From Gammaproteobacteria bacterium (GTDB taxonomy: Bacteria; Pseudomonadota; Gammaproteobacteria; Pseudomonadales; Pseudohongiellaceae): 64,000 nt of DNA. The position numbers and the translations under genes are program-made. The stretch lies in assembly GCA_041395725.1 (NCBI GenBank), contig JAWKZW010000001.1, positions 2,542,001 to 2,606,000 of the forward strand, given 5' to 3'. Under the pieces are notes generated by a model. The model was not told the DNA's origin and made no database searches. It saw only the letters and a program-made list of their open reading frames with translations. The first letter of the stretch is position 1. Every line of letters begins with the position of its first letter. This document shows, in pieces, positions 35,808 through 44,894 of this stretch.

Positions 35808-36332
35808 TTAATCATCCGCATGCTGAAACATGACTTTGAAATTCAGCAGCCACACCAGCAACAGTACGAGCAGAGGGATGCCGATGGTGATCAGCAAGGT
35901 TTCGACCATGCTCAGGCCGAACAGCATGGGTGGAGACTGACCGCAGAAGCCGTCCGCCCGGAAGAGTACCGGAATCCATTGGTCCAGGGGCATGAACTCG
36001 GGAAACCCCGCCCCCATGGTGCAGCTGGAAATGACGGTCCCTTTTTCTACGCCCCAGGCGTACCAGCTGGTGTAGAAGCCGCCGCTAAGAAACAGCCCGG
36101 TCAGCGTCAGGCCCGCCCAGCGTAACCAGAACTTGTCATGGACAATAGCAGTGACAAGTGCCGTAAAGGTCGCCCCCCAGATCCAGGCTCGCACCTGTAC
36201 ACACAGGGCACAGGGGTAGTAATCCAGTACGTACTGATAAAACAGTGCAATCAGTTCCATCAGAAAGAAATAACCGGCGACCAAGTACCAGAACAGGCGC
36301 TTTTTGCTGAAGTTGTAAAAGCTGTCTAGCAT
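35808..36332 (-). CDS. dsbB: DsbB-family disulfide oxidoreductase
   Basis: 174 residues from ATG 36332, with GGAG 9 bases before it; a TTG two codons earlier is less likely. Four membrane segments are present. The first periplasmic loop has PCALC, the quinone-proximal CXXC pair, and the second has CTMGAGFPEF with a partner Cys in DGFCGQSPP, as in DsbB. It would re-oxidise a DsbA-like thiol oxidase using quinone. No dsbA is in the window. The spacing of the second cysteine pair suggests a member of the wider DsbB/VKOR-like group rather than a close E. coli orthologue. Confidence 0.8.
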   Translation of the reverse strand: MLDSFYNFSKKRLFWYLVAGYFFLMELIALFYQYVLDYYPCALCVQVRAWIWGATFTALVTAIVHDKFWLRWAGLTLTGLFLSGGFYTSWYAWGVEKGTVISSCTMGAGFPEFMPLDQWIPVLFRADGFCGQSPPMLFGLSMVETLLITIGIPLLVLLLVWLLNFKVMFQHADD

Positions 36333-36497
36333 GTCCAAATGCTCCAGAATAAAGATACCAGCCCACCGCGACGATCAGCTGTCTAAGTAACGGAGCAGAC
36401 AGTAAACGATTTCGGGCCTAACTGCAAAAATCCCGCCTGGCTCGGCGCTGGGCGGTAAACCCGAGGGTCAGGGGGTGTGGCAAAGAGCCAACCGGAG

Positions 36498-37046
36498 CTA
36501 CCACATGAGGTCATCCGGCACCGGGTAGTCCTTATAGGGATCGTCGTCTGAATCGTCAGAGGAATTCTTATCCACCAGAAAAACCACAGCATCGGCAAAC
36601 CGCTCGGCAATCTTGTCCGCGATATTGCGCGGTACCAGTAAAAAATGTTCGCCGTTGAAGCAGATCGCCAGCACGCCTGCAGCCAGTTGGCCCTGTTCCT
36701 TCTGGGTCACATAAACCTGTTTGATTTTGTTACTGGAGGGGTCGGTAAAATTGAAGCGGATATCACCCTTTGGGCGGGAACCGCTGTTGTCCAGCATCTG
36801 CCTGACCTGGGCACGCATGGCCTTCTGGCGCTCGGCCTCCACGCGCTGCAGATTCAACTGCCTGTCCCGCTCGACTTTCTCGGCGCGCTGTTGCGCCAGC
36901 CTGGCCTGGGTCTCATCAACCGTCGCAGCGCCTTTTCTCTGCTTGGGCTTCCTGTTCTGTTTACGTTGCTCCTGCTGAGCGGTTTTTACCTTCTTCTGAT
37001 CGACCAGACCCGCCTTCAATAACTGGTCTGCCAAAGACTTTGCCAT
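36498..37046 (-). CDS. yaiL: DUF2058 (YaiL-like) protein
   Basis: 182 residues from ATG 37046 (MAKSLADQLLKAGLVDQKK), preceded by AAGG. Residues 20-90 are a highly charged, probably coiled-coil region rich in Lys, Gln and Arg. The C-terminal half holds the conserved core (IRFNFTDPSSNKIKQVYVT, HFLLVPRNIADKI) and an acidic tail (SSDDSDDDPY). E. coli YaiL is a small cytoplasmic, nucleic-acid- or ribosome-associated protein of unclear role. The ATG choice removes a 36-residue extension that does not match the family. Confidence 0.85.
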   Translation of the reverse strand: MAKSLADQLLKAGLVDQKKVKTAQQEQRKQNRKPKQRKGAATVDETQARLAQQRAEKVERDRQLNLQRVEAERQKAMRAQVRQMLDNSGSRPKGDIRFNFTDPSSNKIKQVYVTQKEQGQLAAGVLAICFNGEHFLLVPRNIADKIAERFADAVVFLVDKNSSDDSDDDPYKDYPVPDDLMW

Positions 37047-38037
37047 GATCAAATTGCCTTTTCTCGTAATAATGGAGTGTCTGGTGAATGGGTCCAGAAG
37101 AATAAATGGGGTCAGTGTAAAAATACAGTAGTCTGAAGTAACTGGTAGTATCAACTGCTGGTTTTTATACTCTAAAGCTCATTAATACCCTGCTAATCCT
37201 TGATTTACCTAGTGACATGAACGACAAGCGCAATTTCACAGTCTGTCATTGATGGCCTGCCGGTGCAGCCTGATGCGGAAAGAATGGATCATTTGGCAAA
37301 GGCGCAGCGGGCCATCAGGGGGACTGTCGGGTACTGGGTTTTCTGGCGGATCATGGCGATATTCGCCTGGGAGGTTGTTACCAGTGTTCTAAGTGCGTTT
37401 ACCGTGTGACAGGCATCTTTTGAGTGGGCACAGATTGGATGCTGACGTGGAGTGGCTTCGAGCGGCGTGGTCGGCAGGCTGCGGACTGCGGACCGCGCCC
37501 GTCCCGGGTGCCTTCACTCTAAGGAGCCTCTGATGAATTACCACAATGCTCTGGCCTTACCTCGACACTGAGTGGCACTCATCACTAAGCGACTTCGAAG
37601 GAGACCGAAGTGGTTAGAATTCGAGGAACAAGCAATGGAGTCAAGGACGAGCTGCTACGCCCTTCATTTATACGCTGGGTTTTGAAATTCGCACTGAGCA
37701 CCAGCCCGGGGAAACCTGGCGACGGAGCGATCAAAACGCAGCACCGACTGACCGAGGGAGACCGTTTTTCAGGGCTCCCGACCGAGGGAGGGAACCCCGG
37801 AGGGGTGCGCGTTGCTTCGTCGCCAGGTTTCCCCGGGCTGGTGCGGACTCCAAAAAAACACTCACTGAAAGCAACCTGAAAAGGACTACAGCAAGAACCA
37901 GATGTCCCGGCCCTGACGCAGTCCAGAATTAAACCCGTGCGGGAGCAAAAAATTCAGATTGAGACACCACCGGTTGACCCTCGTTCCTATTCTCCCGTAA
38001 ATTACGTGACAGCCTTGACCTGTCCCGGGAGTGAGCC
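37047..38037. other. Long intergenic region with inverted repeat and dispersed motif
   Basis: 991 bases without a convincing gene. It contains the 27-base inverted repeat at 37698-37724/37818-37844 and a variant of the AACCTCTGATTAA motif (AGCCTCTGATGAATTA at 37525-37540). An 89-codon GTG frame at 37610-37879 is preceded by AGGAG, but most of it is encoded by the inverted repeat, so I do not call it. Direct copies of GACCGAGGGAG lie inside the loop. Confidence 0.55.
37698..37844. repeat. 27-bp perfect inverted repeat enclosing 93 bp (MITE- or BIME-like)
   Basis: Bases 37698-37724 (starting GCACCAGCCCGGGGAAACC) are the exact reverse complement of 37818-37844. The 93-base loop has two GACCGAGGGAG direct copies. 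The unit is 147 bases, too short to encode a protein. It has the form of a miniature inverted-repeat element or a very long RNA hairpin. The ends do not match the 27-bp repeats of the element at 16583-17162. Confidence 0.65.
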
Positions 38038-39636
38038 ATGTGGCCTGAGCTTCGATCAACCCTGTCATTTCTCGGCCTTATTCCGGGCCTCCTGCTCCCT
38101 GGTGCGCTCAGGGCGCAATCCGACATCGAAATCCGCCTGCTTGAGCCCGTGGGCTTTATCGCCCCGGGCGAGATAGAGCAGATAGTAGTGGAGATCGTCA
38201 ATCCGCCTGCCTCGGGCCTGACCGTCTCCCGGGTATCCGGCGGCGGGCACGGCTCCAGGCCGCCGGTGATCGGAGAGCAGCTAAGAGCGTCCCGGGACTG
38301 GGGACGGCTGCAGTCCGGGATGTCCCGCTCGGCTGCCTGCAGGCTCGATGAATGTGTGTTGCGCGGCCAGTTTCCTTTGCGTCCCGGTGAATCCCTGGAG
38401 TACCAGGCCTTCGCGGTTGCTGTCCCTGCCGGGACGCCGGTTGGTACGGAGATCGCCAACAGCAGAATCAATCTGAAGCTGAATTTCGAGGGTGACCACA
38501 ACGGGCAGCTGGAGTACTACACCGACAAAGACCTGGTGCGGCTGGTCACTGCCGATGGCAACGGGGATTATTCAGTATTCGATGGCCTGGATCTGACGAG
38601 CCCGACAGCGGGCAGGCTGCAGCCTGCACTGGCGCTTCAGTTTGACTATGTAGACGAAGTCGATGCCGGCGACGCATTCGACATCTACGCCACGCTGACC
38701 AATAACGATTCTGGCCCGGTGACTTTCAACAACCTCTATGGGGGCAGGGTCGTCTTTGGGTTTGGCCGGGTGACTGGAGAGCACGCCAGGTCATTCCGGT
38801 TTGTGCCCTGCATGGAAGAATGCCTGCCCGTGCCGTCAGACAGTGCAATCCTTTCCGGCGCACACCGACTTGAGCCGGGTGAATCGCTCACTTACCTGAT
38901 GGGAACCTATTTCTATGAAAACGATGCCCTGTTCGATGGTCAGCTGATCCTGAGCGATCTGCAGTTGCTGGTTCAGGATCACACCGGCCGCAGCGGGCGT
39001 GTCCCGGTCCCTTCAGAGCCGATAGTGGTTGAGGTTCGCAACACCGCTGCCAGTTCGGCCCTCGCCAGCCGGGCCTACGAGCTAACCCTGCCATTGGAAA
39101 ACTACGACCTCCTTACTGAAGGTGACCGGCTCCTCATTTACGATCCGAATACCGGGCTGGAATGGTTGAGGCTGACCGCTGCTGCGGGCTATGAAGTGGA
39201 GGAGATGCTGGCGGAGACCAGACCCGGCGGTAAATTTGCCGACTTTCAGCTGGCCAGCGTGCAACAGATCGAAGCGCTGGTGCTCAATCACGTCAATGGG
39301 AACGGTGGCCGGCTCGGCGCTTATGCACTGTATTCACCGATGTCCTCGGATCAGAACCGCCACTGGCAGTCGCTGGTGCAATTGCTGGGGCCGATGCCGT
39401 TCAACAACCGGGGTATGGGTGTGATCGGTTTCGTCAGCGATCCGCCTGATCCGAGTGTACCCATCCCTGGCGCCCGTACCCTGATCGAGATCACTGCCCC
39501 GGAGGTCATGTCCCCGGGTGGCGCTATTGTGTTTTCTTCGCCAAGCCGAATGCAGAAACATTTTCTTAACGCCGCCCGGCAGACTGTTTACGATTACACC
39601 GGGGTCTGGCTCGTTAGGGAACCTCTGATTAATTAG
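38038..39636 (+). CDS. Large secreted protein with two beta-rich halves, unknown function
   Basis: 532 residues with a signal peptide (LSFLGLIPGLLLPGALRAQ). Residues about 28-340 hold two immunoglobulin-like beta domains separated by a cysteine-containing segment. Residues about 355-480 contain DPNTGLEWLRLTAAAGYEV and FADFQLASVQQIEALV, a pattern found in extracellular proteins of the DUF1566 or PEP-CTERM-associated kind. There is no sorting tail. GGGAG precedes the ATG. The last codons and the stop (REPLIN then TAG) are encoded by a copy of the dispersed AACCTCTGATTAAT motif, so the original C-terminus may have been replaced. Confidence 0.7.
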   Translation: MWPELRSTLSFLGLIPGLLLPGALRAQSDIEIRLLEPVGFIAPGEIEQIVVEIVNPPASGLTVSRVSGGGHGSRPPVIGEQLRASRDWGRLQSGMSRSAACRLDECVLRGQFPLRPGESLEYQAFAVAVPAGTPVGTEIANSRINLKLNFEGDHNGQLEYYTDKDLVRLVTADGNGDYSVFDGLDLTSPTAGRLQPALALQFDYVDEVDAGDAFDIYATLTNNDSGPVTFNNLYGGRVVFGFGRVTGEHARSFRFVPCMEECLPVPSDSAILSGAHRLEPGESLTYLMGTYFYENDALFDGQLILSDLQLLVQDHTGRSGRVPVPSEPIVVEVRNTAASSALASRAYELTLPLENYDLLTEGDRLLIYDPNTGLEWLRLTAAAGYEVEEMLAETRPGGKFADFQLASVQQIEALVLNHVNGNGGRLGAYALYSPMSSDQNRHWQSLVQLLGPMPFNNRGMGVIGFVSDPPDPSVPIPGARTLIEITAPEVMSPGGAIVFSSPSRMQKHFLNAARQTVYDYTGVWLVREPLIN

Positions 39637-39651
39637 GGAATCGCTCTGGCT

Positions 39652-39719
39652 ATCAGGCGAGCTCACTGCCTTCGTTGCCTCGCCTTGACAGGCCGGCGGC
39701 AAGGCACCTCGTCAGTGAG
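39652..39719 (+). repeat. Dispersed intergenic repeat, copy C (shorter)
   Basis: About 68 bases after the secreted-protein gene. CAGGCGAGCTCACTGCCTTC and the following GTTG and CTTGACAGG align with copy B (CAGGCGCCACTGCGTC, GTTG, CTTGGCAGG). Like copies A and B it follows the stop of a plus-strand gene by a short distance. Confidence 0.4.
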
Positions 39720-39809
39720 TTCAGAGTAGAAAGACAGCAGGACGGTGTCACTGTGCCACCCTGCAGCTTTCTGTATCTTGTTTATTAAAAGGTGTTCCTG
39801 ACGCCTGTT

Positions 39810-41420
39810 CTAAAAGCTGGCGGCTTTGTTCAGGTCCTCCTGACTCGCCAGGTACTCATCGTAAGTGCCCTGAAAGTCCACCAGGGTCTGATTTTTGATT
39901 TCGATAACCCGGGTCGCCAGTGAGGAGACGAACTCCCGGTCATGGCTGACAAAGATCAGCGTACCCTCGTAGTGCTCCAGCGCCAGATTCAGGGCCTCGA
40001 TCGCTTCCATGTCCATGTGGTTGGTGGGTTCGTCCATGACCAGTACGTTGGGGTTTGTCATCATCAGTTTGCCGAACAGCAGGCGGTTTTTCTCGCCACC
40101 TGAACAGACCTTCACCAGTTTCTGGAAATCATCCGCTGAAAACAGCAACCGACCTAATGTCGCCCGGACAATCTGGTCATCATGGCTTGGTTTGCGCCAT
40201 TGACTCATCCACTCAAACAGAGTCAGGTCGTTGTTGAAATCGGTGCTGCTGTCCTGGGGGCAGTACCCGAGGGTGGCATTTTCCGCCCATTGTATTTTCC
40301 CTGTCTTTGCCTGCAGCTCATTCACCAGGCAACGCAGAAACGTGGTCTTGCCGGCACCATTCTCACCAATGATCGCCAGCCTGGTGCCGGCGGCGAGTAT
40401 CATATTACCGTCTTTAAACAGCAGTTCGTCGTCATAGCCATGGCTCAAGTGTTCGAGAGTCAATGCCTGACGATGCAGTTTTTTGTCCTGCTTGAAGCGG
40501 ATATAGGGGCTGACGCGGGATGACGGTTTAATGTCCTCCAACTGAATTTTTTCCAACTGGCGCGCCCGGGAAGTGGCCTGTTTTGCTTTTGAGGCGTTGG
40601 CCGAAAAGCGACTTACGAACTGCTGCAGATCGGTAATCTGCGCCGATTTTTTTGCATTGATGGACTGCAGGCGTTCCCGCGCCGCCGTCGAGGCGAGCAT
40701 GAAGTCGTCGTAGTTGCCGGGGTACAGGCGCAGCTCACCGTAGTCGATGTCTGCCATGTGGGTGCACACGGCATTCAGGAAATGGCGGTCGTGTGACACG
40801 ATGACCATGGTCGATTTGCGCTGCACGAGAACGCCTTCCAGCCAGCGGATGGCATTGATATCGAGGTTATTGGTCGGTTCGTCAAGCAATAGAATGTCCG
40901 GGTCGGAAAACAAGGCCTGAACCAGCAGCACCCGCAGTTTCCAGCCCGGCGCCACTTCACTCATGGGGCCAAAGTGGTACTCCGGCGCGATCCCGGCACC
41001 GGTCAGAAGTTCACCAGCCCGGCTCTCGGCGGTGTAGCCATCGAGCTCGGCAAATTCTGTTTCCAGTTCTGCAACCAGCATGCCGTCTTCTTCGGTCATT
41101 TCTTCCAGGCTATAGATCCGGTCCCGCTCCTGCTTGACGCGCCACAGGTCGCGGTGACCCATGATAACCGTGTCGATGACGCTGTATTTCTCGTAGGCGA
41201 ACTGGTCCTGGTTGAGCTTGCCGACACGCTCGTTGGGGGTGACTGACACGTTGCCTGCCGAAGGCGCCAGGCTGCCATCCAGGATCTTCATGAAAGTGGA
41301 CTTGCCGCAGCCGTTGGCGCCGATCAATCCGTAGCGGTTGCCCTCGCCAAACTTGACGGAAATGTTCTCAAACAGGGGTTTGGCACCGAATTGCATGGTG
41401 ATATTGGCGGTGGAGATCAC
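39810..41420 (-). CDS. ybiT: ABC-F family ATPase YbiT
   Basis: 536 residues, matching E. coli YbiT closely in length and text (TMQFGAKPLFENISVKFG, PMSEVAPGWKLRVLL, FEWMSQW). Two ABC domains are present: Walker A GANGCGKST and GENGAGKTT, Walker B LLLDEPTNNLD and LVMDEPTNHMD, and signatures VAPGWK and CSGGEK. The linker near residues 240-320 is the P-site tRNA interaction motif region. ABC-F proteins bind the ribosome and modulate translation; they do not transport. Translation starts at GTG with AGGA upstream. Confidence 0.93.
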   Translation of the reverse strand: MISTANITMQFGAKPLFENISVKFGEGNRYGLIGANGCGKSTFMKILDGSLAPSAGNVSVTPNERVGKLNQDQFAYEKYSVIDTVIMGHRDLWRVKQERDRIYSLEEMTEEDGMLVAELETEFAELDGYTAESRAGELLTGAGIAPEYHFGPMSEVAPGWKLRVLLVQALFSDPDILLLDEPTNNLDINAIRWLEGVLVQRKSTMVIVSHDRHFLNAVCTHMADIDYGELRLYPGNYDDFMLASTAARERLQSINAKKSAQITDLQQFVSRFSANASKAKQATSRARQLEKIQLEDIKPSSRVSPYIRFKQDKKLHRQALTLEHLSHGYDDELLFKDGNMILAAGTRLAIIGENGAGKTTFLRCLVNELQAKTGKIQWAENATLGYCPQDSSTDFNNDLTLFEWMSQWRKPSHDDQIVRATLGRLLFSADDFQKLVKVCSGGEKNRLLFGKLMMTNPNVLVMDEPTNHMDMEAIEALNLALEHYEGTLIFVSHDREFVSSLATRVIEIKNQTLVDFQGTYDEYLASQEDLNKAASF

Positions 41421-41634
41421 GGGATAGTCCTGGAAATTGAGTGCTGAAATGGAGCTGAAGTCGGCAGGAGCCGGATCAGGCGGGCGTACTATAAGGATTT
41501 GTGACCTCCGAGTCGAGGGACAGACCCCAATTATCGTGCTTTTTGATGAGTGAGCCGCCGGTAGCGAGACTGGACACGTTTACGGTTCGCGGATAGCCTT
41601 GTGGTTCCGTGTAAGTGAGTCTCTGTCAGCTCTC

Positions 41635-42297
41635 ATGGGTTTCAGTAAAATATTTCTCGGCTCTATCGCCAGCGTCATACAGCTCAGAGCAGCCTTGATG
41701 CGGGCTCTGCTGATGCCTGTCGCCGGGCTGGTGCTGCTGGAATTGCTGGCACTGCTGATTCAGAATCCGTTGGTTGACCTGCTGGCGGCGCTTTGTTCTC
41801 TGCTGTTGGTAGTGCTGCTAACTGTTACTACCCACCGTCTCATTCTGCTCGGTCCTGTCGCGGCAGGGCGCTGGGGCATTACCCGTTGGACCGCTCGAGA
41901 GACGTCGCTGGCGGTCCACATGCTTATTCTCGCAATGCTGCTGTGGCTGCCGATCGTGGTGCAGTTTCTGCCGGGCATTCCGTTTCTGGGGTTAGTCACC
42001 CTGGCACTCAGTTTCTGGCTGCTTGCCCGCTTTTCCCTGGTCTTACCGGCAATTTCTGTTGATAGAAACTATACCTTCAAGGATTCCTGGTCAGCGACTC
42101 GCACCTGTCAACTCCAGATGCTGGGTGTTGTGTTCCTGATGCCCTTGTTGTTCGGAATACCGGTCGGTCTGATAAGCCGGATTCCTTTCACGTTCCCGAT
42201 CTCCAGCATGCTGGCAAATATCGCCGGGGTTGTGCTGGTTGCTGCCCTGTCCATTGCCTATCACGAAACAGAAAGCCGGCAGGCAGTTGCTGGCTGA
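41635..42297 (+). CDS. Multi-pass membrane protein, unknown
   Basis: 220 residues from ATG 41635; the frame extends 12 codons upstream to a TTG, with no ribosome-binding site at either. About five or six hydrophobic segments cover most of the length (VAGLVLLELLALLI, LILAMLLWLPIVVQFL, FLGLVTLALSFWLLA). The AISVDRNYTFKDSWSATR segment resembles the internal repeats of YciC- or GDPD-type membrane domains, where a polar loop follows a buried helix. No enzymatic motif is visible. A VOC gene follows 31 bases later. Confidence 0.6.
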   Translation: MGFSKIFLGSIASVIQLRAALMRALLMPVAGLVLLELLALLIQNPLVDLLAALCSLLLVVLLTVTTHRLILLGPVAAGRWGITRWTARETSLAVHMLILAMLLWLPIVVQFLPGIPFLGLVTLALSFWLLARFSLVLPAISVDRNYTFKDSWSATRTCQLQMLGVVFLMPLLFGIPVGLISRIPFTFPISSMLANIAGVVLVAALSIAYHETESRQAVAG

Positions 42298-42328
42298 CAG
42301 TCCACTTCCACCCTCGAGCAGATACAGC

Positions 42329-42751
42329 ATGTCATTGAAAATCAGTAAACCGGCCATCGATATAGGTATCATTACCCGGCATCCCGCGGCGATGCTGGAG
42401 TTCTACCAACACCTGCTGGGTCTGCCCCTGGAGGCGACGATTCCCATGCCTGGTGGAGGAACCATGCATCGTCTGAAGGTGGGTGACAGCGTGGTGAAAA
42501 TCATCGACACGCAGCCCCGGCCAGCCGCCGATGCTGTGCCCGGTGGTATCCGGGCTGCGACCGGATACCGGTACTGGACCATTCACATCATCGGTCTTGC
42601 AGAAGCGGTGCAGGTAATCGAAAAGTCGGGTCACCGGATCCTGGTCGGTCCGAAGGTTATCCGTGAAGGGGTGACCATCGCGATGGAGGAAGATCCGGAC
42701 GGCAACTGGGTCGAACTGCTGGAGCTAAGCCCGGTCTCTGAGGAGCAGTAA
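42329..42751 (+). CDS. VOC (glyoxalase/dioxygenase fold) protein
   Basis: 140 residues from ATG 42329. The beta-alpha-beta-beta-beta units are recognisable: IDIGIITRHPAAMLEFYQHLLGLPL in the first half (residues about 9-33) and YWTIHIIGLAEAVQVIEKSG, then MEEDPDGNWVELLE, in the second. The metal ligands would be His in TIHI and Glu in VELLE, with an early position not clearly conserved. The family covers glyoxalase, dioxygenase, epimerase and resistance proteins; no specific activity can be given. Confidence 0.78.
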   Translation: MSLKISKPAIDIGIITRHPAAMLEFYQHLLGLPLEATIPMPGGGTMHRLKVGDSVVKIIDTQPRPAADAVPGGIRAATGYRYWTIHIIGLAEAVQVIEKSGHRILVGPKVIREGVTIAMEEDPDGNWVELLELSPVSEEQ

Positions 42752-42916
42752 ATGCCAGCAGGCTCCGCTGGATTACCCAGGGGGTATTGCTCTGTCAGGC
42801 GGACGGGATGGCTGCTGCGAGACAGATTGTAAAAGACTTGCTGGCCGTCGGCAGAAAACAGGAATCATGCTAACCTGCTCGCAAGATTTGTACGAACTCT
42901 GTAAGGAATTATCAAT

Positions 42917-44608
42917 ATGAAACACCTGGCTCTTCTGCTCAGCCTGACAAGTCTTTTATTGCCAGGCGTGGCAGCTGCGCAATCCAACTGCGAAGTTGCC
43001 GATCTGGTTCTGCACAACACCACAATCTACACCGCCAACGATGCCCAGTGGACTGCCGAGGCGGTGGCTGTCCTGGATGGTCGAATCGTGTTCGTCGGCA
43101 GCAACCAGGGCGTGCAGCCCTACCTTTGCGGTGATGCGGAGATTATTGACCTGGCTGGCAGGACTGTGTTTGCCGGTTTTACCGACAGTCATCAGCACCT
43201 GGAGGGGGTCGGGCGCCGGACCAAGACGTTGAGCCTGTTTGGAATCCCGACCTTGCAACAAACCGTGCAGGCCATTGCCGATTGGGCGGATACCGTGCCC
43301 GAAGGAGAGTGGATACTGGGTCGGGGCTGGATAGAAAGGGAATGGGAAGACGAGAGACGCTTTCTGAACAAGTACGATGTTGATCCCTTCAGCGCGGGTA
43401 AGCCGTTATTCATGCCGCGAGCGGATGGTGTGTCGGCGCTGGTGAACTCGGCAGCGCTGGCGCTGGCCGGCGTGACACGGGATACTCCCGACCCCGAAGG
43501 GGGGCGCTTTGAGCGGGATCTTGGCGGTGAGCCTACCGGGTATGTGCTGGCGAACGCCATGAATGTGTTCCGCGCACTGATTCCCGAGGACACCGACGCC
43601 TATCTCAAGGACAACCTGGAGCGAGGCCTGGCTGCCAATGCGATGATGGGCTGGACCCAGACTCAGGACGCCGGCATGGAATATCGATTGGTGCGTCTGC
43701 TGCAGGAAATCCACCGTGAGGGCAACATGGCCCATCGCGTGTATGCGGCGGTTCCGGTGTCGCAGGCGGCGACCATGCTTGAGCGCGGCAGGGAAAAAAC
43801 TGCCGACGACATGGTCGATGTGCGGGGCATCAAGGTCTTCATCGATGGCACCCTGGGGTCGCGGGGCGCGGCGCTGATTGAGAATTACGCTGATGCTGAC
43901 CATAACGGGTTCATGAACCGGACCACCGAAGAGGAACTGGTGCCGGTTCTGCAGGAGGCCTTGCGCAAGGGGATTCAGGTTGAGACTCACGCCATTGGTG
44001 ACCGGGCGGTACGTTCGGTGCTGAACTGGTATGAAGAGGCCTTTGCGGCGGTTCCTCCTGACGAGTGGGCAAGCACAGACCTGCGCTGGCGCGTCGAGCA
44101 TGCGCAGATAATTCCGCCAGTCGATCAGCAGCGCTTTGCCGAACTGGGGGTATTGCCGTCCATGCAACCCAGCCACGGAATAGGCGATCTGAATTTCGCC
44201 CCTGACCGACTCGGCCCCGATCGTCTCTCGTACGCGTATCCCTGGCAACAGCTGGTGGATCGGGGTCTGATGATCCTGGCAGGTTCCGATGCGCCGGTAG
44301 AGGCGGGGGATCCCCGCATCGAGTTTTACGCCGCCGTGGCGCGTAAGCGGCTCGACGGCACTTCAGGCTCAGGCTGGCACCCGGAGCTGGCGGTGTCCCG
44401 CGAGACGGCTTTGAAAATGCTCACCATCTGGCCCGCCTTCGGCGCCTTTCAGGAGACCTTGCGTGGCTCGGTGGAGGTTGGCAAGTACGCGGATTTCACG
44501 GTTTTCGATCGAGACCTGATGACCGTGCCCGAGCAGGATATACTGACCAGTCAAAACAGGATGACCATTGTGGGTGGTCGAGTCACCTATCGGGCTGATC
44601 AGCAATGA
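42917..44608 (+). CDS. Exported amidohydrolase (YtcJ-like, metal-dependent)
   Basis: 563 residues with a signal peptide (LALLLSLTSLLLPGVAAAQ). It belongs to the amidohydrolase_3 group: DLVLHNTTIYTANDAQWTAE at the N-terminus, AGFTDSHQHLEG for the first metal site, VFIDGTLGSRGAALIE, THAIGDRAV and WRVEHAQII for later histidines, and LAGSDAPVEAGDP with the catalytic Asp. Related enzymes hydrolyse N-substituted formamides or other amides. AAGGA precedes the ATG. A similar-sized Tat-exported amidohydrolase lies 286 bases downstream in the same direction. Confidence 0.87.
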   Translation: MKHLALLLSLTSLLLPGVAAAQSNCEVADLVLHNTTIYTANDAQWTAEAVAVLDGRIVFVGSNQGVQPYLCGDAEIIDLAGRTVFAGFTDSHQHLEGVGRRTKTLSLFGIPTLQQTVQAIADWADTVPEGEWILGRGWIEREWEDERRFLNKYDVDPFSAGKPLFMPRADGVSALVNSAALALAGVTRDTPDPEGGRFERDLGGEPTGYVLANAMNVFRALIPEDTDAYLKDNLERGLAANAMMGWTQTQDAGMEYRLVRLLQEIHREGNMAHRVYAAVPVSQAATMLERGREKTADDMVDVRGIKVFIDGTLGSRGAALIENYADADHNGFMNRTTEEELVPVLQEALRKGIQVETHAIGDRAVRSVLNWYEEAFAAVPPDEWASTDLRWRVEHAQIIPPVDQQRFAELGVLPSMQPSHGIGDLNFAPDRLGPDRLSYAYPWQQLVDRGLMILAGSDAPVEAGDPRIEFYAAVARKRLDGTSGSGWHPELAVSRETALKMLTIWPAFGAFQETLRGSVEVGKYADFTVFDRDLMTVPEQDILTSQNRMTIVGGRVTYRADQQ

Positions 44609-44667
44609 GTGCCGATGCAGTCTCCTGAATATATTGCATTCTCCGGTCAGCAAGGTTGACACTTTTC

Positions 44668-44744
44668 CACGAAAGCACGAAAGCACGAAAGCACGAAAGC
44701 ACGAAAGCACGAAAGCACGAAAGCACGAAAGCACGAAAGCACGA
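44668..44744 (+). repeat. Tandem array of nine 8-bp units
   Basis: CACGAAAG is repeated nine times without a mismatch from 44668 to 44739, followed by a partial copy to 44744. It lies between the two amidohydrolase genes, 151 bases before the next start. A unit of 8 is not divisible by 3. It reads as KHESTKAR in one direction and RAFVLSCF in the other, but neither frame has a credible gene. Confidence 0.9.
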
Positions 44745-44894
44745 GAATTTGAAAGTAACGGAATAAAGAAGCCCGGCAGGGAAGTCACGCAGTAGTAAAT
44801 TACGTAGTAAGAAAATAACGAGGTCAGGAAGCCGGGCAGTAAGAGATCAAGCAGGTAGGCAGGTCGGCAAATTAACAGGAAAGGGAGACGCCTC

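Noticed and set aside
37610..37879. 89-codon GTG frame with AGGAG upstream
   Set aside because: Most of it is encoded by the 27-bp inverted repeat and its loop, and the predicted protein has no recognisable composition. I keep it only as a note.
43406..44248. 280-codon frame antisense to the YtcJ-like amidohydrolase
   Set aside because: The plus-strand gene has a signal peptide, ribosome-binding site and all metal motifs; the antisense frame has no family resemblance.
44668..44744. CRISPR array
   Set aside because: The units are 8 bases with no spacers and there are no cas genes in the window.
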